A DNA stretch of 64,000 nucleotides. It comes from an uncultured Dysosmobacter sp. (GTDB taxonomy: Bacteria; Bacillota; Clostridia; Oscillospirales; Oscillospiraceae). Position numbers and translations under genes: made by a program. Under the pieces are notes generated by a model, which saw nothing but the letters and a program-made list of their open reading frames with translations, was not told the DNA's origin and made no database searches. Positions 26,272 to 33,709 of this stretch are shown one piece after another (the first letter of the stretch is position 1; every line of letters starts with the position of its first letter). Location of the stretch: the NCBI GenBank assembly GCA_934563745.1, contig CAKTHE010000004.1, positions 39,529 through 103,528 of the forward strand. The letters are read 5' to 3'.

Positions 26272-27486
26272 TTACAGGCCGCGGATCCGGTAATCGCCCC
26301 GGGCAGCCGCGTCGGCCCGGGCCTTTTTGTCCGCGGCCAGGGCGTCCAGCATACCGCCGATGATCTGGTTGGAGACCAGGAAGCCCCGGGGCGTCAGGTG
26401 CCAGCGGCCATCCGGCTCGCACAGGGCGTAGCCCGCCTGGCGGCACTGCTCCAAAAAGGGGATGAAGCAGTCGAAGCGGCGGCGGTAGCGGGCGGAGAAT
26501 ACCTTGGGATCGATCCCATCCACCGTGCGCAGGCCCAGCATCAGATATTCCGTGTCCCGCTCCAGGGCGGGAATGGATTCGTTTTCCGACAGCATGGGAA
26601 GCCCTTGGGTAACGCCCTTGATGTAGCGGTCCAGATCCCGGACATAGGCATAGCGGACGCCGCCGAAGTCGGAGTGCGCGCCGGGGCCGAAGCCGGCGTA
26701 TTCCTCCAGCCGCCAATATTTCAGGTTGTGCCGGGACGCAAAGCCCGGGCGGGAGAAGTTGGAGATCTCATACTGGAAAAAGCCGTAATGCCGCAGCAGG
26801 TCCACGGTCAGAAGATACAGCTCGGCCTGGGCGTCATCGTCCGGAAGATCCTCCTGCTCCCGCCGGGCATAGAGGGGAGTTCCCTCCTCCACCTTCAGCC
26901 CGTAGCAGGACAAGTGCTGGGGCTGAAGGCCTACGGCCGCCTCCAGACTGGCCTGCCAGCGTTCCGGCGTCTGCCCGGGAAGACCGTAAATGAGATCCAG
27001 GGAAAGGTTTTGGAACTTGGCCCGACGGGCGGCGTCCACCGCGGTGCGGACCTGGTCGAAGGTGTGGATGCGGCCGATGCGGCGCAGCTCTTCGTCGCAG
27101 GCGGACTGCATGCCCAGGGACAGACGGTTGAAGCCTGCCCGCCGCAGAGCCCGCAGCTCCCGGAAGTCTCCGGCGGAGTCCGGATTTGCCTCCAGTGTGA
27201 TCTCGGCGTCCTTGTCCACGTCATACTTCTTCAGGATCAGGGCCAAAATGGTTTTCAGACGCTTGCTGCCCAGAAGGGACGGGGTGCCGCCGCCGAAATA
27301 GATGCTGTCGACCCGGTGGGCCTGGGCCCGGGGAGCGGTTTCGCTCAGGTGGGCGCAGACGGCGGCGGTGTAAGCGTCCATCCGGTCCGCTGCGCCGGCC
27401 AGAGAATAAAAATCACAATAAGCGCATTTGGCTGCGCAGAAGGGAACGTGGATATAAAGCCCCAGGGGCTTTTTCGGGCTTTTCAC
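26272..27486 (-). CDS. hemW: HemW-type radical SAM protein (coproporphyrinogen oxidase-like)
   Basis: HemW proteins bind heme and are thought to act as heme chaperones rather than as HemN oxidases. The 404-residue protein has GLYIHVPFCAAKCAYCDFYS, with the C-x3-C-x2-C cluster followed by Phe (HemN has a fourth Cys there), then YFGGGTPSLL and the C-terminal HemN domain. The start is GTG 27486 behind AGGAGGAGTG. The open frame extends further upstream, but those codons have no ribosome site. Confidence 0.9.
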   Translation of the reverse strand: MKSPKKPLGLYIHVPFCAAKCAYCDFYSLAGAADRMDAYTAAVCAHLSETAPRAQAHRVDSIYFGGGTPSLLGSKRLKTILALILKKYDVDKDAEITLEANPDSAGDFRELRALRRAGFNRLSLGMQSACDEELRRIGRIHTFDQVRTAVDAARRAKFQNLSLDLIYGLPGQTPERWQASLEAAVGLQPQHLSCYGLKVEEGTPLYARREQEDLPDDDAQAELYLLTVDLLRHYGFFQYEISNFSRPGFASRHNLKYWRLEEYAGFGPGAHSDFGGVRYAYVRDLDRYIKGVTQGLPMLSENESIPALERDTEYLMLGLRTVDGIDPKVFSARYRRRFDCFIPFLEQCRQAGYALCEPDGRWHLTPRGFLVSNQIIGGMLDALAADKKARADAAARGDYRIRGL

Positions 27487-27637
27487 AAAGCACTCCTCCT
27501 GTTTTGAACGGTTCAGACTGCCCTCCATTGTATACGCCGGGGCCGGGCATTGCAAGAGCCGCATAATTTTTGAGCCGGCGGGGAACACTGGGACCGATCC
27601 GACTTCCCGCGGCGGGAAAAGGAAAGGAGGAAACGGA

Positions 27638-28078
27638 TTGGACGAACTGACTCCCCAGGAATATCAGCAGTATGTGGCCCGCAAGCAGCCGAAGTCTCCG
27701 CTGTGGAAGGACACGGCGCTGGCCTTTCTGATCGGCGGCGGCATCTGCACGCTGGGGCAATGGATCCTGACCGGCTGGAGCGCGGCGGGCCTGGGACGGG
27801 ACGAGGCCGGCGCGGCGACCTCTGTTACGCTGGTGTTTCTCTCCGCGCTTTTTACGGGGCTGAACCTCTATAATAAGCTGGCCCGCTTCGGCGGCGCCGG
27901 CACGCTGGTGCCGATCACGGGCTTTGCCAACGCGGTGGTGTCCCCGGCGCTGGATTTCAAAAGCGAGGGCTTCGTCACCGGCATGGCAGCCAAAATGTTC
28001 ACCGTGGCCGGCCCGGTCATTGTATTCGGGACCCTGGCCAGCGCCGTTTACGGCGTGATTCTGATCCTGCTGGGCTGA
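27638..28078 (+). CDS. spoVAC: Stage V sporulation protein AC
   Basis: SpoVAC is a membrane protein of the SpoVA channel that moves dipicolinic acid during sporulation and germination. The 146-residue protein matches the family along its length: AFLIGGGICTLGQ, then LSALFTGLNLYNKLARFGGAGTLVPITGFANAVVSPALDFKSEG, with four helices. Translation begins at TTG behind a perfect AAAGGAGG. Unlike the usual spoVAC-AD-AE operon it stands alone: a terminator follows at once and no spoVAD or spoVAE is in the window. Confidence 0.92.
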   Translation: MDELTPQEYQQYVARKQPKSPLWKDTALAFLIGGGICTLGQWILTGWSAAGLGRDEAGAATSVTLVFLSALFTGLNLYNKLARFGGAGTLVPITGFANAVVSPALDFKSEGFVTGMAAKMFTVAGPVIVFGTLASAVYGVILILLG

Positions 28079-28090
28079 ACGCGCCGGCCT

Positions 28091-28126
28091 TCCCGCCTTT
28101 CCTTCCGGAGGGGCGGGACTTTTTTG
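28091..28126 (+). terminator. Terminator after spoVAC
   Basis: TCCCGCCTTTCC pairs with GGAGGGGCGGGA (two G-U pairs) and is followed by CTTTTTT. Confidence 0.85.
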
Positions 28127-28226
28127 CCCTTTCCCAGGTTCAGCGGCACCGCGGACCGCGCCTTGGAAAAAGCACCAAAGACGTGCGGCCAAAAATGTCT
28201 ATATTTTACAAAATATATTTTGCGTA

Positions 28227-28255
28227 TTGCATTATGCATAATTTAGCACTATACA
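28227..28255 (+). promoter_or_regulatory. Promoter of the YfcC-type transporter with embedded ATGCAT palindrome
   Basis: TTGCAT and TATACA lie 17 bp apart. The spacer region contains the perfect 12-bp palindrome ATTATGCATAAT (28231-28242). The same ATGCAT core occurs twice in the promoter of the GntR gene of this cluster, so it is a probable GntR operator. Confidence 0.6.
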
Positions 28256-28314
28256 TAAGGGCAGGGGAATTCGATTGAAAAAAGAACGGGGCAGGACCTC
28301 ATACCGGAGTTGAC

Positions 28315-28415
28315 GCCGACCGCACCGGTGCCCTATGGTAAAGGTGATGAGATCCGCCCCCAAAGGGGGCTGTTGAAAGACGAGACCGCGGGACGGACCG
28401 CGGAATCAAGTCGGC
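28315..28415 (+). other. Possible structured leader RNA before the transporter
   Basis: GCCGAC (28315-28320) can pair with GTCGGC (28410-28415). The enclosed segment holds further hairpins, including CCCCC-AAA-GGGGG and a CCGCG pairing. It lies within a roughly 190-base 5' leader. It resembles no riboswitch class that I can confirm, and the pairing may be fortuitous in GC-rich DNA. Confidence 0.3.
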
Positions 28416-28450
28416 ATGGAATTGATTTACGAAAGGAAGGAAACCTGCGC

Positions 28451-29842
28451 ATGAAAAAGAAAAAGTTTGCGCTTCCGGATACTTATATCATCGTATTCGG
28501 ACTGATCCTGCTGGCACTGCTGCTGGGCCTGCTGATGCCTTCGGGGCAGTACAACATGGTTACGGATCCCAATACGGGAAGAGAGGTCGTTGACGGAGCC
28601 TCTTTCCACTACGTGGATAAACCCGCTTTTGGCTTTGATGATTTTATCAACTGCTTCCTGGACGGCTTCTCTGCCAATGCGATGCTGATCCTGGGCTCGT
28701 GGATGATTACGGGTTTCTTTGCGCTGATCGTGAACACCGGCGCATTGGACCGGTCCTTTGTCTCGCTGAGTAAGAGCCTGCACGGCAAGGAAATGCTGCT
28801 GGTTCCGCTGACTGTGACGCTGTTCTGCCTGACCGGCTCCACCGGTATGCTGCAGCTGGAGACCATCGCCATTCTACCCATTACCATAACCGTGGCGAAG
28901 ATCTTGAAGCTGGACCCGCTGGTCGCCGTGGCCATTATTTACTGCGGCACCTAATCCGGCTATTCCACGTCCATGTACTCACCGGCCAACGTGGTGCTGG
29001 CTCAGCAGATCGCGGAAGTGACGCCCACCTCCGGCTTTGGCTATCGCGCCATTTGGTGGTGTGTCAGCACGGTGGTTACCTGCTGGTACGTGATGCGCTA
29101 TGCCATGCGGGTCCGCAAGGATATCAACAACAGCCTGCTGGATCCGTCTGAGCGTTTCCAGATCACCTCCGGTTCGGAAGACGCGTCCGTCAGCAAGATG
29201 ACGAAGTGGGATCTGGCCGTTGTGCTGCTGGTTGTTCTGGGCTTCAGTGCTTATATTGACAAAGCGCTGGTGGCCAAGCAGGGCATTGGCTATTGCGTGG
29301 GTGTTTTCCTGCTGGTGTGCATTGTGGTGGCTATCATTACGAAGACCCCGGCTGCCGATGCAATCAAGCAGTTTGTCAACGGTGCATCCAAGTTTACTTA
29401 TGGCGGCATTTTGATGGGCCTTTCCGGCGCAATCGCGGTCATCATGACGAAGACGGGCATTCTGCATACGATTGTCAATATCTGCTCCGGCCCGCTGAAG
29501 GGTCTGCCTGCTGTGATTTCCGGCGTCATGATGTACGTTGTGAACTTGATTTTTAACTTCCTGATTCCCTCCACTACCGGTAAGGTGACCATGGTTATGC
29601 CGCTGATGGCACCCTTGGGCGACGTGATCGGCGTGGCACGTCAGGTTGCAGTTTCTGCTTACTGCCTGGCGGACGCCATCGGCAACACCATTATCCCCAC
29701 CCACTCCGTGCTGATTGCGCTGATTTCCATTGCCGGCGTGCCCTTCAAGAAGTGGTTCAAGTTCCAGGTGCCCCTGTTCCTGATCTGGTCCGGTCTGGCC
29801 ATCGCGCAGATCGTGATCGGCGTACTGATCGGCATGGTGTAA
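28451..29842 (+). pseudogene. YfcC/DcuC-family transporter interrupted by in-frame TAA
   Basis: The reading frame from ATG 28451 (behind AAGGAAGG) to TAA 29842 encodes a membrane transporter of the YfcC/C4-dicarboxylate carrier family (463 codons plus stop), but codon 168 (28952-28954) is TAA. Both sides are intact and in frame: VAVAIIYCGT before it and SGYSTSMYSPANVVLAQQIA after it, the conserved loop of the family. So a single base change, not a frameshift, breaks it. Neither half has the whole transport domain, and the 3' half has no ribosome site. Related carriers take up amino acids, peptides or dicarboxylates. It heads a catabolic operon with an M20 amidohydrolase. Confidence 0.85.
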
Positions 29843-29870
29843 GCCAAGCTGCGGCAAAGGAGCGCATATC

Positions 29871-31013
29871 ATGGATTTTGAACAGATCCTTGCCTGGCGG
29901 CATCATCTTCACAAGCATCCCGAACTGTCCCGTCAGGAATTTGAAACGTCCAACTACATTTATAGTGAGCTCTCCGCCTTCCCCAATATCCGGCTCTCCC
30001 GCCCCACGCAGACCAGCGTGGTGGCGGAGGTCGGCCAGGGGGAACCGGTGATCCTCTATCGGGCCGACATCGACGCCCTGGCCTGTCAGGAGACCATTGA
30101 GGAGGAGTGGAAGAGCGCAAACTCCGGCGTGGCGCACACCTGCGGCCACGATACCCATGCCGCCATGCTGATGGGCGCCGCCAAAGAGCTTTCCGAGCAT
30201 ACGGACCGGCTGAACGGCACCGTGCGCATGGTGTTCCAGCACTCCGAGGAGAAAAAGCCCTCCGGTGCGGAGGAGCTGGTCAACGCGGGCGTCTGCAAGG
30301 GCGTGAAGTATGCCTTCGGCATGCACATTGTGACCTGCCAGCCCACGGGCAGCATCTATATTACAGAAGGTCCCACGACCACCGCTTCTTCCCGGTTTGA
30401 GCTGCATATCAAGGGGCGCGGCGCACATACCGCCACGCCGGAGCTTTCCATCGATCCCGTTTATGTGGGGGCCCAGGTGGTCGTGGCGGTGCAGAGCATC
30501 ATCTCCCGCAATACACCGCCCGCCGAGACGGCCACCATTTCCTTCGGCGAGTTCAAGACCGGAACGGCCTCCAGCGTGATCCCGGAGACCGCCTATCTGT
30601 CCGGCTCTATGCGCTCGTTCCGCCGGGAATTCACGGACTTCCTGGAAGAGCGCTTCCGCCAGGTGGTGGAAGGTGTATGCAAGACCTACGGTGCCGAGGT
30701 GGAGATTGTGATCACCAAGGGCCTGCCGCCCACGGTGAACGATCCCGCGGCCTGCCGGGCCGTGGAGGCTGCCGCCAATAAGACGGTGGGCAGCGAGAAG
30801 GTGCTTTACGGCGCGGAAGCCTCCAACGCCGGCGACGATTTCGCCTTCTATGCGCAGGCCGTGCCCAGCTGCTATTTCCGCCTGGGCGGCGGCGAAGCCA
30901 AGGACGGCTGCGGCTATATGAATCATAATCCCGCCTTCCGGGTGGTGGAGAGCGCTCTGCTGTCCGGCGCGGAGACCTGGGTGCAGATCGCCTACGATCT
31001 GCTCGGCAAATAA
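29871..31013 (+). CDS. M20 family metallo-amidohydrolase
   Basis: The 380-residue protein belongs to the amidohydrolase branch of M20 peptidases, which remove acyl groups from amino acids or split dipeptides with two metal ions. It has HHLHKHPELSRQEFET, the metal motif HTCGHDTHAAMLMGAAKEL, HSEEKKPSGAEELV with the catalytic Glu pair, and a C-terminal NAGDDFAFYA. The dimerisation domain is in the middle. It begins 28 bp after the broken transporter behind AAAGGAG, so both are likely one transcript. The substrate is probably the compound the carrier imported. Confidence 0.92.
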   Translation: MDFEQILAWRHHLHKHPELSRQEFETSNYIYSELSAFPNIRLSRPTQTSVVAEVGQGEPVILYRADIDALACQETIEEEWKSANSGVAHTCGHDTHAAMLMGAAKELSEHTDRLNGTVRMVFQHSEEKKPSGAEELVNAGVCKGVKYAFGMHIVTCQPTGSIYITEGPTTTASSRFELHIKGRGAHTATPELSIDPVYVGAQVVVAVQSIISRNTPPAETATISFGEFKTGTASSVIPETAYLSGSMRSFRREFTDFLEERFRQVVEGVCKTYGAEVEIVITKGLPPTVNDPAACRAVEAAANKTVGSEKVLYGAEASNAGDDFAFYAQAVPSCYFRLGGGEAKDGCGYMNHNPAFRVVESALLSGAETWVQIAYDLLGK

Positions 31014-31034
31014 TCAAACAGAAGGAATCCTTTT

Positions 31035-31610
31035 ATGAAAGTGAAAGTCGGTTATCAGGGCATCAAGTATGCCAATAACTATTTTGCAGTCAAGGCCATG
31101 GTGGAAAAGAACTTCCCCAACGACGAGGTGGAGCTGGTTCCTCTGGAGAAGTCCGCCAATGTGGTCAAGGCCCTGAAAGAGGGCACGATTGATTACGGCT
31201 CCTGCGCCTTCCACACGGACCTGTCCGGCGCGGTGGAAGAAACCAAGCAGGCCGTTTCCGGTTTCGATTATGAAGTCGTGGATACTTATACCATTGACGT
31301 GCACCATTACATCTGCAAGCGCAGCGCCGATGTAAAAGACAGCGACATTCGCTTCGTGGTGGCCCATCCCGAGGCCCTGAAGGAGTGCAGCATCAAGGAG
31401 CTTTTCCCCGAAGCGGTGCCCATTCCTTACAGCAACTCTGCCACCTGCGCCCGGGATTTGTCCCGCGGCCTGTTCACCGCGTCCTGCACCGCCGTGATCT
31501 GCGATGTGAAGGCGGCTGAGGAGTACGGCCTGACCGTGATCCAGCCCGACGCGGAGAATATTAAGCCCAACGGCACCGATTTCTGCATGATCAAGATCGC
31601 GTCCAAGTAA
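31035..31610 (+). CDS. Prephenate-dehydratase-like domain protein of unknown role
   Basis: The 191-residue protein resembles a stand-alone prephenate dehydratase domain, a two-lobed periplasmic-binding fold. It starts VKVGYQGIKYANNYFA and contains IDYGSCAFHTDLSGAV, FVVAHPEALKECSIKELFP, SNSATCARDL and NGTDFCMIK. These align with the family's VAYQGPEGSYS, ADYGVVPIENS, SHPQAL, STA and TRF blocks. The catalytic TRF reads TDF, and no ACT regulatory domain follows, so it may not be a dehydratase. It sits 21 bp after the amidohydrolase in the same operon, pointing to a catabolic role. Confidence 0.6.
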   Translation: MKVKVGYQGIKYANNYFAVKAMVEKNFPNDEVELVPLEKSANVVKALKEGTIDYGSCAFHTDLSGAVEETKQAVSGFDYEVVDTYTIDVHHYICKRSADVKDSDIRFVVAHPEALKECSIKELFPEAVPIPYSNSATCARDLSRGLFTASCTAVICDVKAAEEYGLTVIQPDAENIKPNGTDFCMIKIASK

Positions 31611-31720
31611 GCAGCGCGTTTTTGATTGAATAAACCTCCCTCAAGCGCCCATTCACCGGGTAGACGGCCGGCGGATGGGCGCTGCCCATGACCGGGCTGG
31701 TCAGACCGGATGGACGGGGA

Positions 31721-31753
31721 TTGACAAAAAAAGCCATGCATGGCACAATGCAT
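31721..31753 (+). promoter_or_regulatory. gntR promoter with two ATGCAT boxes
   Basis: TTGACA (31721-31726) and CACAAT (31744-31749) lie 17 bp apart. ATGCAT occurs at 31736-31741 and 31748-31753, around and inside the -10, where a bound GntR protein would block transcription. No other coding signal is seen between 31611 and 31839. Confidence 0.55.
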
Positions 31754-31839
31754 TTGACATGATACAAAACTGAGGATCCCCCTTCTTCCCAACGAGGAAT
31801 CAGAAGGGAGCGGCGGGGGAAAGATGGGAGTACGGATCT

Positions 31840-32487
31840 ATGGCGATCAACCGCAATTCACTTTCTGAACAGATTTACACCCAGCTGCGGGAGGATATTC
31901 TGACGGGGCGGATCCCCCAGGGCCAGAAGCTGACGCTGCGCGAGCTGCAGGACCGGTTTGAGGTCAGCAGTACCCCTGTGCGCGAGGCGCTGACCCGCCT
32001 GGCCCAGGACCGGCTGGTGGACTATGTGACCAACCAGGGCGCCAAGGTGGTGGAGCTGACGGAGGAGGACGTCCGAAACCTGCTGGAGCTGGGCTGCCTG
32101 TATGACTGCTATGCGGCGGAGAAGATCCTGCGGGAGGAGCAGGAGCTGCAGGAGGCAGCGGTGGCGGCCCTGCGGGCCGCGCTGGAGCGGCAGAGCCGCT
32201 ACATCGACTATCCCCAGGAGCAGAAGGCGGAGTACGGGCATATTTTCGGCGGCTTTCACGAGGTGCTTTATACCTGCACGGGCAATGCCTGGCTTTTGAA
32301 CAGCGCCCTGCAGAATCACGGCCTTTTGTATCTGGCGGATATCCAGCTGGGCGGACAGAATTATCCGCATGAGGCCCTGAACGAGCATCGGGCGATTTTG
32401 GATGCCCTGGCCGGAGGTGACCTTCCGGGCACGCTGGAGCGGATCCGGAGCCACCGGGAGCACGAGCGCCGCCGGTTCGGCGTGTAA
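31840..32487 (+). CDS. GntR family regulator with FCD effector domain
   Basis: The 215-residue protein has an N-terminal winged helix (LSEQIYTQLREDILTGRIPQGQ, recognition part TPVREALTRLAQDRLV) and a C-terminal all-helical FCD domain with the metal-binding pattern near residues 80-180. FCD regulators usually repress transport and catabolic genes for organic acids or amino acids. Its position and the shared ATGCAT boxes suggest that it controls the transporter operon at 28227 and itself. It is preceded by a short GGGAG site. Confidence 0.88.
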   Translation: MAINRNSLSEQIYTQLREDILTGRIPQGQKLTLRELQDRFEVSSTPVREALTRLAQDRLVDYVTNQGAKVVELTEEDVRNLLELGCLYDCYAAEKILREEQELQEAAVAALRAALERQSRYIDYPQEQKAEYGHIFGGFHEVLYTCTGNAWLLNSALQNHGLLYLADIQLGGQNYPHEALNEHRAILDALAGGDLPGTLERIRSHREHERRRFGV

Positions 32488-32538
32488 GCCGCCTCCGCCG
32501 GCGGCCGGAGCGGGTGAATGCGGACCAAGGAGGAACCG

Positions 32539-33465
32539 ATGGACGAGAAGCTTTACGATGTTGTGATCCTGGGCGGCGGGCCCGCCGGTTATACGGCGGC
32601 GCTGTACTGCGCCCGGGCTGGCTTTTCTGCGGTGGTGCTGGAGAAGCTGTGCGCCGGCGGACAGATGGCCCTGACGGACCGGATCGATAACTATCCGGGC
32701 TTTGATCAGGGGATCGACGGATTCACGCTGGGCGAGCAGATGCGCCGGGGAGCGGAGCGCTTCGGCGCGGAGAGCCTGCAGGAAGAGGCGCTGCAGGTTT
32801 CTCTGGCCGGGCCGGTGAAGCGGGTGCGGACCGGGGAGCGGACCCTGCTGGGCCGCTGCGTGATCCTGGCCACCGGGGCCGGGCCCCGGCATCTGGGGCT
32901 TCCGGAGGAAGCGGAGCTGATCGGCCGGGGCGTAAGCTACTGTGCCGCGTGCGATGCGATGTTTTATCGGGGGAAATCGGTGGCCGTGGTGGGCGGCGGC
33001 AACACGGCCGCCGGTGATGCACGGGTGCTCTCCCGCCTGTGCAGGGAAGTGATCGTGATCCACCGGCGGGACAGGCTGCGGGCGGACAGGGTCTATCTCC
33101 AGCCGCTTTTAAAGGCGGCCAATGTGCGGTTTTGCTGGAACAGCCGGGTCGAGGAGATCCTGCACGGGCAGACTGTCTCCGGCGTGCGGCTGCGGGACCT
33201 GACCACAGGGCAGACGCGCACGCTGCCCTGTGAGGGGCTGTTTGTGGCCGTGGGCCGGGAACCGGCGTCGGCGCTGTTCCGGGATCAGGTGGAGCTGGAC
33301 GCGGCCGGCTATGTGCGTGCCGACGAGACCACCCGCACCTCCGTGCCGGGGGTATTCGCCGTGGGCGACCTGCGGGCCAAAGCGGTGCGGCAGGTGGTCA
33401 CGGCGGCGGCGGACGGCGCAGCGGCGGCCCATTTTGCCGAGGAATATCTGGCCGGGCAGGCCTGA
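32539..33465 (+). CDS. trxB: Thioredoxin reductase family flavoprotein
   Basis: TrxB reduces thioredoxin with NADPH through FAD and a redox-active dithiol. The 308-residue protein has the FAD motif VVILGGGPAGYTAALYCARAG, the active-site motif SYCAACDAMF (C-x2-C) near residue 140, the NADPH-binding AVVGGGNTAAGDA and the C-terminal VFAVGDLRAKAVRQVVTAAADGA. The ATG at 32539 is preceded by AAGGAGG. It follows gntR by 51 bp in the same direction. No thioredoxin gene is adjacent, so the partner is encoded elsewhere or differs. Confidence 0.9.
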   Translation: MDEKLYDVVILGGGPAGYTAALYCARAGFSAVVLEKLCAGGQMALTDRIDNYPGFDQGIDGFTLGEQMRRGAERFGAESLQEEALQVSLAGPVKRVRTGERTLLGRCVILATGAGPRHLGLPEEAELIGRGVSYCAACDAMFYRGKSVAVVGGGNTAAGDARVLSRLCREVIVIHRRDRLRADRVYLQPLLKAANVRFCWNSRVEEILHGQTVSGVRLRDLTTGQTRTLPCEGLFVAVGREPASALFRDQVELDAAGYVRADETTRTSVPGVFAVGDLRAKAVRQVVTAAADGAAAAHFAEEYLAGQA

Positions 33466-33594
33466 AAGAAGCCTATGCAGAATCGGCATGGGGAAGACAC
33501 CGGAGACATTAAAAAATGTAATATGCGATAAGAAGTTGTCTCATATGACGAATTTGGGCGGCGGCGTGCGGGCTTTTTCGTCAACTCTGGTTGA

Positions 33595-33623
33595 TTGACA
33601 AAGGGCCCTGCCGGTCGCATAAT
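33595..33623 (+). promoter_or_regulatory. Promoter of the liv operon
   Basis: TTGACA and CATAAT lie 17 bp apart, about 90 bp before livJ. The upstream stretch 33466-33594 has no gene. Confidence 0.7.
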
Positions 33624-33634
33624 ACTCATAACGC

Positions 33635-33676
33635 AAGGGCGCGTGGATGGATTTCCACGCGCCCCTTTCTTTTTTC
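33635..33676 (+). terminator. Terminator-like hairpin in the livJ leader
   Basis: AAGGGCGCGTGGA pairs with TCCACGCGCCCCTT (one bulge) and is followed by TCTTTTTT. It lies between the promoter and livJ, starting about 5 bases after the predicted transcription start, so it could attenuate the operon or, alternatively, end the upstream trxB transcript. Confidence 0.7.
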
Positions 33677-33709
33677 CGGGAAGGAACGATTATGAGGAGG
33701 ATGAGTGTT

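Noticed and set aside
28340-28385. Fluoride riboswitch before the YfcC-type transporter
   Set aside because: GGTGATGAGATCCGCC looks similar, but the matching 3' strand and the conserved loop are missing, and the gene is not a fluoride exporter.
28952-28954. Frameshift as the cause of the transporter break
   Set aside because: The same frame continues with clear homology on both sides; no base has to be added or removed.
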